A DNA stretch of 8,528 bases from Leptospiraceae bacterium (GTDB lineage: Bacteria; Spirochaetota; Leptospiria; Turneriellales; Turneriellaceae), in assembly GCA_025057195.1 (NCBI GenBank), contig JANWWX010000041.1:1-8528 (forward strand), in the 5' to 3' direction. Made by a program: the position numbers and the translations under genes. Shown piece after piece: positions 1 through 7,458 of this stretch. The notes beneath the pieces were generated by a model that made no database searches, was not told the origin of the DNA, and was given only the letters and a program-made list of their open reading frames with translations. Position 1 is the first letter of the stretch; each line of letters opens with the position of its first letter.

Positions 1-603
1 ATCACAGGGGAATATATCCCGCGCGAAAGGCTACGCCACACAATTGCCGCATCGCAAAAGCTTTGGGTGGTCGATGAAGCCTATAACGACTTTGCTGGGG
101 CCGACGCTACCATGCTGCCCTATGTTGGGGAACATCCTAACCTGATTGTAACGCGCACGTTTTCTAAAACCCACGCGCTGGCAGGGCTGCGTGTAGGCTA
201 TCTGGTATGCTCTAACGCACTCCTGCTCGAAGGACTTTTGGCCCACAAAGATTCCTACAATGAAGATGCGCTGGCAGTGCGGCTGGCGGTGGCGGCACTG
301 GAAGATGCCGAATGGCACCAGAAAATCCTCACTACAGTGGCCCAAGGGCTGCACACGCTACGGCGCGAACTTTCGGCGCTGGGCTTTACTGTCTATGATT
401 CGGCAGCCAATTATTTTTTGGCGGAGCCACCGGCTGGCAAAACCGCGGCTACCGTGGCATCCGAACTACGTGCCCACAAAATCCTGGTGCGGCATTATCC
501 TGACTCGCCTTTTGCAGACTGTGTGCGCATCAGTGTCGGCTCGCCAGAAGAAAATGCACGCCTCATCAGCGCACTGCAGCAAATTTTAGGGATTGCGGCA
601 TGA
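1..603 (+). CDS. hisC: Histidinol-phosphate aminotransferase, C-terminal part (5' end outside window)
   Basis: PLP-dependent fold-type I aminotransferase; HisC transaminates between imidazole-acetol phosphate and L-histidinol phosphate (with glutamate/2-oxoglutarate) in cytosolic histidine synthesis. The reading frame is open from base 1 and begins inside the conserved 'NPTG' segment (visible as ITGEYIPRERL). It continues with VVDEAYNDF, containing the Asp and Tyr that contact the cofactor, then TRTFSKTHALAGLRVGY, where the Lys encoded at 166-168 is the likely Schiff-base lysine. Near the C-terminus, VRISVGSPEEN carries the substrate carboxylate/phosphate-binding Arg region typical of HisC. 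Exactly 200 residues remain, so roughly the N-terminal 150-160 are missing to the left. The stop TGA overlaps the ATG of the next gene (ATGA), implying translational coupling. A related aminotransferase such as CobD-like threonine-phosphate decarboxylase is possible, but the C-terminal motif favours HisC. Confidence 0.87.
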   Translation: MTGEYIPRERLRHTIAASQKLWVVDEAYNDFAGADATMLPYVGEHPNLIVTRTFSKTHALAGLRVGYLVCSNALLLEGLLAHKDSYNEDALAVRLAVAALEDAEWHQKILTTVAQGLHTLRRELSALGFTVYDSAANYFLAEPPAGKTAATVASELRAHKILVRHYPDSPFADCVRISVGSPEENARLISALQQILGIAA

Positions 604-1625
604 ACTACCGTGTCCTATCCTGGCTACGACGGAACAAAGCACCTGAGCCGATTGCTGAGCCAACAGCCGATTGGCATACCCACCATATCGTAACCCTGCG
701 CGGCCACGAGCGATTCCAAGAAAAGCCCGGCGGCATTCCCCTTTTCGGCAACAAACCAGCGTGGGTCCACCTTTACCCACGCAGCGAGCAAGAGCTGATT
801 TCGCTGCTCCACCGCTACCACATCCATCCATTGACCGTCGAAGACATTTTTAATACCTCCAACCGCATCAAGCGCGAAAAATTCCCGCACTATACTTACT
901 ACTGCTTTCGCGGGGTGCACTTGGCCAAAAGCTACATCACCACCATGGATTTTAATTTTATTGTCACTCGCAAGACATTGATTACGGTCACCGAAAGCCA
1001 ACGCCTGACCATCGACCGCTTGCTGGCCGACGAGGCGCTCTGCCGTGAACTGTTGCGCAAGGGTCCAGAGTTCATCTTGCACCGCATCCTAGATATCGAA
1101 ACCGACCACACGCTGCGCATCGTGCACGAAATCGATTTGGCTTTTGAGCGCTGCGAGAGTGCACTTTTAAGCTACCGCGAAGATGTCGATATCGCCATGG
1201 TGTTTGAGCTCAAATCGTCGCTTGCGACCATCAAAAAGCTCATCCTCACCCACAAAGAAATTTTTGACGAAATGCAGCAATACGATATCGCGCACTTCTC
1301 GCCCGAGTCAGCAGCGTTTTTCCGTGACGTGCGTGACCATGCGATCAAAATCATCGACACCATCGACGGCATCACGCAGGCAATCGCATCAGCTATTGAA
1401 GCATACCACACCATCTCGACCAAGCGTACCAATGATATCATCCGCATCCTCACCATCATGACTGCAATCATGCTGCCACTAACCCTGATCACGGGTTATT
1501 TTGGCATGAACTTTGAACACCTGCCTTTGACCAAGGACTATTATGGCTACCTCAAGACGATTATTGGTATGGCGGTCCTGGCCGGCGCAATGCTTTTGTG
1601 GTTTATAAAAAAGAAGTGGCTGTGA
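600..1625 (+). CDS. corA: CorA family Mg2+/divalent cation transporter
   Basis: Homopentameric inner-membrane channel-type transporter for Mg2+ (sometimes Co2+/Ni2+). The 341-residue product is the usual family length. A large cytoplasmic N-terminal domain (about 1-278) includes WVHLYPRSEQELISLL and HPLTVEDIF, the CorA equivalents of the 'W-[IV]-D-L' and 'HPLALED' motifs, and long helical segments leading to the membrane. Two C-terminal membrane helices follow: TM1 about 280-301, ending in the signature GYFGMNF (GMN at 302-304), and TM2 about 317-336, followed by a basic tail (KKKWL). The loop after GMN reads EHLPLTKD rather than the common E-x-MPEL, so the usual Glu is absent. The start ATG at 600 overlaps the hisC stop, so the gene is probably transcribed and translated with hisC; no separate promoter or strong Shine-Dalgarno was seen. 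The ion preference cannot be read from sequence alone. Confidence 0.93.
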   Translation: MNYRVLSWLRRNKAPEPIAEPTADWHTHHIVTLRGHERFQEKPGGIPLFGNKPAWVHLYPRSEQELISLLHRYHIHPLTVEDIFNTSNRIKREKFPHYTYYCFRGVHLAKSYITTMDFNFIVTRKTLITVTESQRLTIDRLLADEALCRELLRKGPEFILHRILDIETDHTLRIVHEIDLAFERCESALLSYREDVDIAMVFELKSSLATIKKLILTHKEIFDEMQQYDIAHFSPESAAFFRDVRDHAIKIIDTIDGITQAIASAIEAYHTISTKRTNDIIRILTIMTAIMLPLTLITGYFGMNFEHLPLTKDYYGYLKTIIGMAVLAGAMLLWFIKKKWL

Positions 1626-1802
1626 CCCCAAATCCATTGCGCGTAAGCACCAAGCATTGGTTATTTCAGAAAGAAAGTGAGGAGAGTGCAACTAAGTTGG
1701 TTTTATCGTCAGCATCCAACCTTTGGTTATTTAAAAGTACAAAAGCCACTAAGCACACCAATCCTGTTGCTATGTTGCAATCCAGAGGCAAAATCCCGTT
1801 TT
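1626..1802. other. Non-coding gap between convergent corA and the orphan gene
   Basis: This 177-bp gap is more AT-rich than its neighbours, and no convincing gene, RNA or rho-independent terminator is seen. It contains a 10-bp direct repeat TTGGTTATTT (1657-1666 and 1723-1732) and a 5-bp inverted repeat GTTGG/CCAAC (1696-1700 with 1716-1720). The inverted repeat is too short and lacks a T-run, so it is not a persuasive terminator for corA. Confidence 0.5.
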
Positions 1803-2264
1803 CTATCGCTTCGCGTTGCCCGCTGTGGTGGCGGACGGAGGTTTTGATGAGGAAAATCGTAAAAATTCGGTATAAATATACCCCTCAGTGCCCCACATTG
1901 TGATTTTCGTGTCATAATTACTGAAAAACACTCCTCGGTCCTCAGGTTCCAGATGCTCCGCCCCTGGAACGATCCCCTCTTCAGCCAAGCAGAGCATCAC
2001 GAATATAAGATGCGACACCGACCAGCGCAAAGAAAACGCGAGAGTGTGTAGCGAACCGTAGGTTTCCATGTCCCAATAGACCTGCACAATGGTGATGCCG
2101 TCTCTGCCATCGTTGTGCGTGCGGAGTTTTTGCCGTGACGGTGTGTGCCGGCGCAGGTAGCGCAGATAGAATGCTAAGTTTGCCATAACAAAAGCATAGT
2201 GTTTATGGCAGAGATTTTCCGCCGGCACCGGCAGCGAGATACTGGTTTTGCGTTTTTCGTTCAT
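1803..2264 (-). CDS. Hypothetical protein, possibly DUF1564-like
   Basis: Function unknown; 153 residues. The start is ATG at 2264, preceded by a purine-rich AGAGGGG three bases upstream that can serve as ribosome binding site; further upstream is an AT-rich stretch with TATTTAATATATAG that may hold a -10 element. The N-terminus (KTSISLPVPAENL, residues 6-18) is followed by a helix with YLRYLRRH (33-40), then ITIVQVYW (57-64) and an amphipathic, helix-turn-helix-like segment about 71-97 (SLHTLAFSLRWSVSHLIFVM). This order, a short strand 'T-x-x-I/L-P', 'YLRYLLRR', 'V-x-V', then a hydrophobic helical pair, resembles my recollection of the leptospiral DUF1564 family; the family call is inference from pattern memory. 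No signal peptide is apparent. The gene stands alone, convergent to corA and divergent from tyrS. Codon use looks less GC-biased than in its neighbours. It could be a DNA-binding protein or a decaying accessory gene. Confidence 0.6.
   Translation of the reverse strand: MNEKRKTSISLPVPAENLCHKHYAFVMANLAFYLRYLRRHTPSRQKLRTHNDGRDGITIVQVYWDMETYGSLHTLAFSLRWSVSHLIFVMLCLAEEGIVPGAEHLEPEDRGVFFSNYDTKITMWGTEGYIYTEFLRFSSSKPPSATTAGNAKR
1946..1970. repeat. 7-bp inverted repeat inside the orphan gene
   Basis: GTTCCAG (1946-1952) and CTGGAAC (1964-1970) are exact reverse complements separated by 11 bases. The repeat lies within the coding region of the minus-strand orphan gene, at the GAEHLEPED segment. There is no T-run, so it is not a terminator; chance is a fair explanation. 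Confidence 0.35.
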
Positions 2265-2448
2265 AAGCCCCTCTATATATTAAATACCAAAAAATCGCGG
2301 AATTTTTTCAGCTTTTTGGAAAATTTTTTGGCTGGCTGTGGTTTGAAGGGCTTTTACATAGAACTCAGTGTGCTGTGCGGCTTGTGTTTTTTGAAACCAT
2401 TGCTTGGGTGATTACGGTAATAGTTAGTCGCAAAAAGCGTTTCAGCAC

Positions 2449-2566
2449 CCGCCACGCGGCTTTTAGCCATAAAAGGAGCAAACCATAAACTAGCGACGAG
2501 ACACTGACTCGCAGCGAAGGCTATACAAAGCAGCGTGTCGTATTCTTCGGAGTAGCTGCGTGGTGG
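2449..2566 (+). promoter_or_regulatory. Possible structured RNA leader of tyrS
   Basis: Bases 2449-2460 can pair without interruption with 2555-2566: 12 pairs, 10 Watson-Crick and 2 G-U, mostly G-C. Inside the enclosed 94 nt, 2541-2545 (TATTC) pairs with 2550-2554 (GAGTA) around a TTCG loop closed by C-G, a classic stable tetraloop context, and this hairpin abuts the closing stem directly. A second internal helix is possible between TAGCC (2464-2468) and GGCTA (2519-2523), with CGAG/CTCG (2497-2500 with 2508-2511) inside it. An alternative pairing GCAGC (2530-2534) with GCTGC (2555-2559) would compete with the closing stem. The pairings are read directly from the sequence; an RNA role is inference, and no known riboswitch or T-box consensus was recognised. 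Confidence 0.35.
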
Positions 2567-2583
2567 CGATGCGGTAGGGTCTT

Positions 2584-2618
2584 TTTTGGTGCTTGGTGGT
2601 GAAATAGCAGCACCAAAA
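2584..2618 (+). promoter_or_regulatory. 10-bp perfect inverted repeat (hairpin) upstream of tyrS
   Basis: TTTTGGTGCT (2584-2593) and AGCACCAAAA (2609-2618) are exact reverse complements with a 15-nt loop. The repeat lies 39 bases before the tyrS start. It is not followed by a T-run on the plus strand, so it is not a simple terminator. It may be a leader hairpin, or a DNA operator given its length and symmetry. Confidence 0.45.
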
Positions 2619-2634
2619 CCGCTCGCCGGCCTGA

Positions 2635-2653
2635 GTTTTTTCTCGGAAAAAAC
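2635..2653 (+). promoter_or_regulatory. 8-bp inverted repeat abutting the tyrS start codon
   Basis: GTTTTTTC (2635-2642) pairs perfectly with GAAAAAAC (2646-2653) across the 3-nt loop TCG, ending three bases before the tyrS ATG. An alternative hairpin, CTGAG (2631-2635) with CTCGG (2642-2646) and loop TTTTTT, uses the same bases and excludes the first. The only purine-rich ribosome-site candidate (GGAAAAAA, 2645-2652) lies in the 3' arm, so folding could limit ribosome access. A regulatory role is inference. Confidence 0.35.
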
Positions 2654-2656
2654 CCC

Positions 2657-3907
2657 ATGCCCGAAGCGGAAGATATAACGCTACCGGCTGAGCTCGAAAA
2701 ACAGTTTCAGGAGCTCGTGCGCGGTGCGGTCGAGGTGCTGCCTACCAACGAATTCCGGCGCAAACTGCTGGAGGCATACCAAAGCGGGAGACCCTTGCGT
2801 GTTAAAGCAGGGTTTGATCCCACCGCACCTGATCTGCATTTAGGGCATACGGTGCTTTTGCAGAAAATGCGCCAGTTCCAGAAATTCGGCCACCATGTGC
2901 TTTTCTTGATCGGTGACTACACCGCCATGATTGGCGATCCGACGGGTAAATCCGAGACACGCAAGCCCCTCTCGCGTGCGGAGGTAGAACAAAACGCGCA
3001 GACATACCGCGAGCAGGTGTTCAAAATCCTCGATCCGCAAAAAACCGAAGTAGTCTTCAATTCCAAATGGCTGGCACCGCTGCAGCTTGAGGACATCTTG
3101 CGCCTGACTGCGAACTACACCGTGGCGCGCATGCTCGAGCGGGATGATTTTTCTGCGCGTTACCGCGCCGGCCAGCCGATCTCTTTGGTGGAATTCATGT
3201 ATCCGCTGCTACAGGGCTATGATTCGGTGGCGCTGCAAGCGGATATCGAATTAGGAGGAAGCGACCAGAAGTTTAACCTGCTCGTCGGCCGGGATCTGCA
3301 GGTGGCGTATGGCCAGAAACCACAATGCCTTTTGCTCATGCCACTTTTGGTGGGTCTGGACGGCAAAAAGAAAATGTCCAAATCGCTCGGTAACTATATT
3401 GGGATCCAGGAGCCGCCCTCGGAGATCTATGGCAAGTTGATGAGTATCAGCGATGATCTCATGTTAGAGTATTATGAACTTTTGTCGGATCGCAGCGTGG
3501 AGGAATTAGCAAAACTCAAAGAAGACCTCCAGCGCGGGATGCTGCACCCCAAAGAGGCCAAAGCAGCGTTGGCTTTGGAAATCACAGCGCGTTTTAGTTC
3601 TGAGCGCGAGGCGCAGGAGGTGGCAGCTGAATGGCAGCGCATCCATAATCCGAAGGCGCGCGGCATACCCACGGAGCTGCCTTGTGTTGAATACAAAAGT
3701 GGGGAAAATCTTTTGCAAGTGGTGCGCAGCGCCGGCTTTGCCCCCTCCAACTCTGAGGCACGGCGCATGATCGAACAGGGTGCTATTTACCGCATCGGCG
3801 AGGATGGCTCCGAAGAGCCGCTCACCGATTACAAACTCGCACTCAGCGGGGATTGGATCTTGCGCGCAGGTAAACGCCGCTTTGTGCGGCTGAAGTGCGT
3901 CAGCTGA
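2657..3907 (+). CDS. tyrS: Tyrosyl-tRNA synthetase
   Basis: Cytosolic class I aminoacyl-tRNA synthetase charging tRNA-Tyr with tyrosine. The 416-residue product is full length. The Rossmann catalytic domain carries the 'HIGH' motif as HLGH (61-64, in [19 protein letters not shown]) and 'KMSKS' at 239-243 ([13 protein letters not shown]). The tyrosine-site segment reads [10 protein letters not shown], the form found in the TyrRS branch that has [10 protein letters not shown] and GG-[ST]-DQKFN instead of the Bacillus-type GGTDQWGN. A C-terminal S4 RNA-binding domain (about 350-412) includes [27 protein letters not shown]. The ATG at 2657 is chosen because the N-terminal stretch ([21 protein letters not shown]) matches the usual start of this branch, although the only ribosome-site candidate (GGAAAAAA) is poor and lies within an inverted repeat. 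The gene is single, divergent from the orphan gene and convergent with the MFS gene, whose end it overlaps by 8 bp. Confidence 0.97.
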   Translation: MPEAEDITLPAELEKQFQELVRGAVEVLPTNEFRRKLLEAYQSGRPLRVKAGFDPTAPDLHLGHTVLLQKMRQFQKFGHHVLFLIGDYTAMIGDPTGKSETRKPLSRAEVEQNAQTYREQVFKILDPQKTEVVFNSKWLAPLQLEDILRLTANYTVARMLERDDFSARYRAGQPISLVEFMYPLLQGYDSVALQADIELGGSDQKFNLLVGRDLQVAYGQKPQCLLLMPLLVGLDGKKKMSKSLGNYIGIQEPPSEIYGKLMSISDDLMLEYYELLSDRSVEELAKLKEDLQRGMLHPKEAKAALALEITARFSSEREAQEVAAEWQRIHNPKARGIPTELPCVEYKSGENLLQVVRSAGFAPSNSEARRMIEQGAIYRIGEDGSEEPLTDYKLALSGDWILRAGKRRFVRLKCVS

Positions 3908-5171
3908 TCTGTTCTTGGAAATCGAGATCCTTGCCGTGCGTTTCTTCGATCGTGTAGGCAGCCCACATCCCCAAAAGCAGCGCAGCACCACCAACAATGA
4001 ACCCTGCAGGCACCATGCCTTGGGCACTATTGATCTGCCCTGGGGCAAAAACCTTTTGGTCAAGGTATAAAAATGCTGTGGTCAAAACCGGCACTGAGCC
4101 GCGCACAAAATTGGGAACGGTGGTGGCCACTGTCGCGCGCAAATTGGTACCAAATTGCTCCGCCGCAATCGTGACAAATACTGCCCAATAGCCATTGGCT
4201 ACACCCAGGATCACGCACAGGGTATAAAAATAGGCGGCGGAAAAATTGCGCGAAAGTAGGTACAGGCACAAAAGCAGGATGTTAATAACTTGGCAAAACA
4301 ATACCACCTTGCGACGGCTGCCGAGGCGCTGGCTCAAATAGCCAGTCAGGAAATCGCCAGCCGAAAGCCCTGCGTACATGAAGCCAATGGCGTAAGCAGG
4401 GTTGATCGGCTCGCGTGCGCCCAACGCCTGGCCGAATTCTCGAGAAAAGATGACAAGGATGCCGACAACAAACCACAGCGGCACACCGATCAGGATCGAG
4501 CGCAGGTAGCGCAGGAAACGATCGGCCGAATTAAAGAGTGAAAGAAAGCTGCCACGGCGCACACCAGATTTGGCGGTCGCCTCATACATGCCCGATTCAT
4601 AGACACCGACGCGCATGATCAGCAGAAGCAACCCCATCACCCCGCCGATGACGTATGCTGTCTGCCAAGGGAAAAGGTCGCCGACCAGCGTTGCCGCCAC
4701 GGCCCCTAAGATACCAAACCCGGCCACGATCATCGTGCCGTAGCCGCGCTTTTCTTTGGGCATCAGTTCGCTGACGAGAGTGATCCCGGCGCCAAGCTCG
4801 CCCGCCAAACCGATGCCAGCGATAAAGCGCAGCCACTGGTAGGCCACCAGTGCCTGTTCGAGCGTCGCGAAGCGGTCAACAAAGGCGTTGGTGAGGTTGG
4901 CCACCGAATAGAGAAAAATAGAACCAAAAAGCACCGACAGCCTGCCGCGTTTGTCTCCCAGCACACCCCAGACAATGCCGCCCAGTAGCATCCCAGTCAT
5001 CTGGTAGTTGAGCAGCATTGCCCCGATCTCTTTCATCTGTGCAGCGGGTACTCCGAGCGTGGTTAGGCTGGGGACACGCACGATGCCAAAAAGCAGTAGG
5101 TCGTAGATATCCACGAAGTAACCCAAAGCAGAAACCACAATGGCGGTTTTTGCGGCGCGCGAGACTACCAT
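3900..5171 (-). CDS. MFS transporter at the end of the biotin operon
   Basis: Inner-membrane secondary transporter of the major facilitator superfamily; 423 residues with about 12 hydrophobic segments. TM1 carries acidic residues ([12 protein letters not shown], Asp21 and Asp24). The TM2-TM3 loop has the MFS signature as [10 protein letters not shown] (69-78). TM4-TM5 contains [15 protein letters not shown] (115-129) followed by ELMPKEKRG, typical of the metabolite:H+ symporter and sugar-porter branches. A charged central stretch (about 192-222) separates the two six-helix halves. The ATG at 5171 has a weak purine-rich AAGAAG just upstream. The gene begins 54 bp after bioB on the same strand with no obvious terminator between, so cotranscription with bioFDAB is likely. 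A link to biotin or a biotin precursor is only a contextual guess; the substrate cannot be read from sequence. The stop overlaps tyrS tail to tail. Confidence 0.9.
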   Translation of the reverse strand: MVVSRAAKTAIVVSALGYFVDIYDLLLFGIVRVPSLTTLGVPAAQMKEIGAMLLNYQMTGMLLGGIVWGVLGDKRGRLSVLFGSIFLYSVANLTNAFVDRFATLEQALVAYQWLRFIAGIGLAGELGAGITLVSELMPKEKRGYGTMIVAGFGILGAVAATLVGDLFPWQTAYVIGGVMGLLLLIMRVGVYESGMYEATAKSGVRRGSFLSLFNSADRFLRYLRSILIGVPLWFVVGILVIFSREFGQALGAREPINPAYAIGFMYAGLSAGDFLTGYLSQRLGSRRKVVLFCQVINILLLCLYLLSRNFSAAYFYTLCVILGVANGYWAVFVTIAAEQFGTNLRATVATTVPNFVRGSVPVLTTAFLYLDQKVFAPGQINSAQGMVPAGFIVGGAALLLGMWAAYTIEETHGKDLDFQEQIS

Positions 5172-5225
5172 GGGCTTCTTTTGTACTGTGGGATGGCGCG
5201 AAAAGGGTTTTGGCAGTAGTGTTAG

Positions 5226-6200
5226 CTAAAGCTCCGCTTCCATACCCGCATCGCGGATGAGTGCCAATGTGGTCGCAAAGCCATCGCCCGGGGTGTTGAG
5301 ATAGCCCTCGGCAAAAAGTGAGTTGGCAACCATGAGTGCCATTGCCTGCAGTGAGCGCAGGTGCACTTCCCTGCCGGCAGCAAGGCGTAGTTCGGAGTCA
5401 GGATTGGCCAAGCGCACAACGACCAACACGCGCAGGCAGAATTCAGGAGTCAAAGTTTGTGCGTTTTGGATAGCATGGTTGGGTGTGGGCAGGAAAAAAT
5501 TGACTGGGATCGAAATTACCCGCAGAGCCTTAAGCGCAAACGCCACCTCAACGATGTGGTCTATCGATTCGCCAAGACCGACAATCAAGCCGGAGCAGAG
5601 TCCCACCCCTGCCTGGCTGAGGGCTTGCAGCGTCGCCACCCGGTCGGCGTAACTGTGCGTGCTGCAAATTGCTGGGTAATATTTTTCCGCCGTGTTCAGG
5701 TTGTGGTTGTAGCGATCCAGTCCTGCAGAGGCCAAGATTTTTGCTTTTTTTTCGTCGAGTAAACCTGCTGAAAGGCAGACGCGCAGCCCTAACTCACCCT
5801 GGATGCGGCGGATGAGCGACGCCAGCCGTTCGGTGGTTTTGGGCGAGGGACCAGTGCCTGAGCTGACTAAGCAAAACCGGTATGCCCCCGCTTTTTTGGC
5901 ATGCATTGCCTCGGCGAAAATTTCTTCGTCGCTTTTCATGGGATAGCTTATGATGCCGGAAGCAGCGCCGCGCCTCTGTGCACAGTAGCCGCAGTCTTCA
6001 GGGCAATGGCCATTTTGGATATTGTCGAGGATATGGATGCGCACCTTTTTGCCAAAAAAGCGCTCACGGGTTTCGGCAGCGAGCGCAAAAAGAGGATAGA
6101 GTGGCAATTGTCCCTCAAGATAAAGCCGCGCTCTTTCCGGAGTGATGAGCGGAGCTATTTCCGAAAATTTTTTTTCTTGCGACAGAAGCTCAGACGGCAT
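5226..6200 (-). CDS. bioB: Biotin synthase
   Basis: Radical SAM enzyme that inserts sulfur into dethiobiotin to give biotin, the last step of the pathway. With the ATG at 6200 it has 324 residues, a normal length. The [4Fe-4S]/SAM cysteine motif is HCPEDCGYC (Cys66, Cys70, Cys73). The ligands of the sacrificial [2Fe-2S] cluster are all recognisable: Cys110 (FCLVSSG), Cys142 (VCLSAGLL), Cys202 ([11 protein letters not shown]) and Arg272 (LRLAAGRE). [13 protein letters not shown] is the usual substrate-pocket segment. The frame remains open to an ATG at 6248, but the ATG at 6200 is preferred: it has GGAGGAAT directly upstream and overlaps the bioA stop by 11 bp, suggesting translational coupling. 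One oddity is that the common 'PxNxL....GTPL' loop reads [14 protein letters not shown] here (232-245), so GTPL is not conserved. The gene is followed 54 bp later by the MFS gene. Confidence 0.97.
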   Translation of the reverse strand: MPSELLSQEKKFSEIAPLITPERARLYLEGQLPLYPLFALAAETRERFFGKKVRIHILDNIQNGHCPEDCGYCAQRRGAASGIISYPMKSDEEIFAEAMHAKKAGAYRFCLVSSGTGPSPKTTERLASLIRRIQGELGLRVCLSAGLLDEKKAKILASAGLDRYNHNLNTAEKYYPAICSTHSYADRVATLQALSQAGVGLCSGLIVGLGESIDHIVEVAFALKALRVISIPVNFFLPTPNHAIQNAQTLTPEFCLRVLVVVRLANPDSELRLAAGREVHLRSLQAMALMVANSLFAEGYLNTPGDGFATTLALIRDAGMEAEL

Positions 6201-7458
6201 ATTCCTCCAACAAAAGCGCGATGGCATCAAAAACACGTTCGAGCGCACTATCCGAAATATTGTATGGCGGTGTCAGATAGAGCACGTTGCCCAAAGGGCG
6301 CAGCACAACCCCATATTCCAGTGCGCGCTGGCGCAACCGACGCGACCACGAAAAAGCATAGCCCGGCGCTTCGCTTTTTGACTGGAGATCGGCAGCGCTG
6401 GCCGCACCGTACACCCGTGGTCTTGTGATTTTTTCGGCATGGCGCGCATGGACTTTTTGCCACAGCGTTTGCATTTTTTGCTCGAGTGTGGACACCAGAT
6501 TTTTTTCCTCTGCTGCGGCAAGCAGGGCAAGCGACGCCAGAGCCGCCGCACAGCCCACCGGGTTACCGGTCATGGTGTGCCCATGGTAAAAAGTGTGCTC
6601 GGGCTTTTCTGAAATGAAGGCAGCATGGATTTTAGCAGAAACTAAAGTCACAGCCAATGGCAAAACGCCACCGGTCAATCCCTTGGCCAAGGCCAGCATG
6701 TCAGGGACAACTTTAGACTGTTGGTATGCGCAGAAAGTGCCGGTGCGCCCCATGCCCGTAAAGACTTCGTCAAAAAGCACTAACACCCCGTGCGCGCGTG
6801 CCATGTGGCAGAGTTTTTGCAGCGCAATTGTACTTTGGAAAACCATACCCCCTGCAGCTGCAATCAATGGCTCGATGACAATTGCTGCGAGGGTGTTGCC
6901 GTGCTGTTCGAGGAATTCTTGCCATTCAGAAAAAAACTCTGCATCTTCGGCATGGCAGGGATAGCGCCAAGTGTACGTCGGAAAAAGTTTTTGGCGGAAA
7001 GGCGCGGTAAAAATTGAGGGTGCAGAAACACTCATCGCGCCGAATGTGTCGCCGTGGTAGGCGGCAGAAAACCGCACAATCCCGCTGCGCTGGCTTTGAT
7101 TGCTGTTTTGCCAAAATTGCAGCGCCAATTTGAGCATGATTTCCACTGCAGTTGAGCCATTGTCCGAGTAAAAAACGTGGGAAAAATCGCCGTGGGTTTT
7201 TTTTAAAAGTTCGCAGGCAAGCTTTTCTGCCGGCTCATGGCTGAATCCGGCCAAAAGCACATGGTCTAACTTTTGCAGCTGTTGGGTTATGGCCTCCACA
7301 ATGGCAGGATGGTTGTGGCCGTGGATCACCGTCCACCACGAGGCAATCGCATCGACATAGTCACGGCCATCGCTGTCATAGAGGAATTCGCGCTGCGCGC
7401 GCACAATTTTACACGGTGGGCGCTCGCCTGCCTGCGCGGTAAAAGGATGCCAGATCAT
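6190..7458 (-). CDS. bioA: Adenosylmethionine-8-amino-7-oxononanoate aminotransferase (DAPA synthase)
   Basis: PLP-dependent class III aminotransferase converting KAPA to 7,8-diaminopelargonate, normally using S-adenosylmethionine as amino donor. The 422-residue product is full length and starts with the family-typical M-IWHPFT. Conserved features in order: [12 protein letters not shown] (40-51), with the Trp pair near the substrate pocket; [14 protein letters not shown] (99-112), which binds the cofactor phosphate; [13 protein letters not shown] (133-145); [12 protein letters not shown] (229-240), with Asp230 facing the pyridine nitrogen; the Schiff-base lysine Lys259 in [10 protein letters not shown]; and [20 protein letters not shown] (288-307). 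The SAM-type BioA is favoured over the lysine-using BioK by general similarity, but that is not proven here. The ATG at 7458 overlaps the bioD stop (ATGA), and the 3' end overlaps bioB by 11 bp, so the gene sits in a tightly coupled operon. Confidence 0.96.
   Translation of the reverse strand: MIWHPFTAQAGERPPCKIVRAQREFLYDSDGRDYVDAIASWWTVIHGHNHPAIVEAITQQLQKLDHVLLAGFSHEPAEKLACELLKKTHGDFSHVFYSDNGSTAVEIMLKLALQFWQNSNQSQRSGIVRFSAAYHGDTFGAMSVSAPSIFTAPFRQKLFPTYTWRYPCHAEDAEFFSEWQEFLEQHGNTLAAIVIEPLIAAAGGMVFQSTIALQKLCHMARAHGVLVLFDEVFTGMGRTGTFCAYQQSKVVPDMLALAKGLTGGVLPLAVTLVSAKIHAAFISEKPEHTFYHGHTMTGNPVGCAAALASLALLAAAEEKNLVSTLEQKMQTLWQKVHARHAEKITRPRVYGAASAADLQSKSEAPGYAFSWSRRLRQRALEYGVVLRPLGNVLYLTPPYNISDSALERVFDAIALLLEEYAV

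Larger units (their letters stand above)
2265..2656. other. Divergent intergenic region upstream of tyrS
   Basis: This 392-bp stretch separates the divergent orphan gene and tyrS. Bases about 2270-2335 are strongly AT-rich, with several A/T runs, and probably hold the orphan gene's promoter. Bases 2336-2448 show nothing firm beyond a short dyad ATTACGGTAAT (2411-2421). Bases 2449-2653 contain the inverted repeats listed separately, which would fall in the 5' leader of the tyrS transcript if transcription starts upstream of them. No reading frame with a credible start and ribosome site is seen. No tRNA (no T-loop GTTCRA-type sequence), tmRNA, SRP RNA or RNase P RNA signature was recognised. 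The promoter of tyrS could not be pinned down. Confidence 0.6.

Noticed and set aside
2411..2421. Dyad ATTAC-G-GTAAT as an operator
   Set aside because: Five-base half sites with no second copy nearby and no known regulator pattern; chance is likely in AT-rich DNA.
2479..2508. GCA AAC followed by a short frame ending in TGA, resembling a tmRNA tag start (Ala-Asn)
   Set aside because: The encoded nonapeptide does not end in the usual Ala-Ala type tail and there is no tRNA-like T-loop or 3' CCA-type acceptor around it.
2489..2602. Small Trp-rich reading frame (ending in GAWW) upstream of tyrS, possible leader peptide
   Set aside because: It has no ATG, GTG or TTG codon in frame after the preceding stop, and it overlaps the base-pairing segments, so translation is not supported.
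2449..2620. T-box leader for tyrS
   Set aside because: The conserved AGGGTGGNACCGCG-type antiterminator sequence is not present, and no terminator with a proper T-run follows.
3876..3890. GCCGC-TTTGT-GCGGC hairpin as a bidirectional terminator between tyrS and the MFS gene
   Set aside because: The stem is only 5 bp, it is within tyrS coding sequence, and it lacks a T-run on either strand beyond GTTT.
3506..4063. 185-residue minus-strand reading frame across the tyrS/MFS junction
   Set aside because: It is antisense to tyrS and out of frame with the MFS gene; its product has no recognisable motif.
6201..6248. Upstream ATG at 6248 as the start of bioB
   Set aside because: It would add 16 non-conserved residues inside bioA; the ATG at 6200 has GGAGGAAT next to it and gives the normal protein length.
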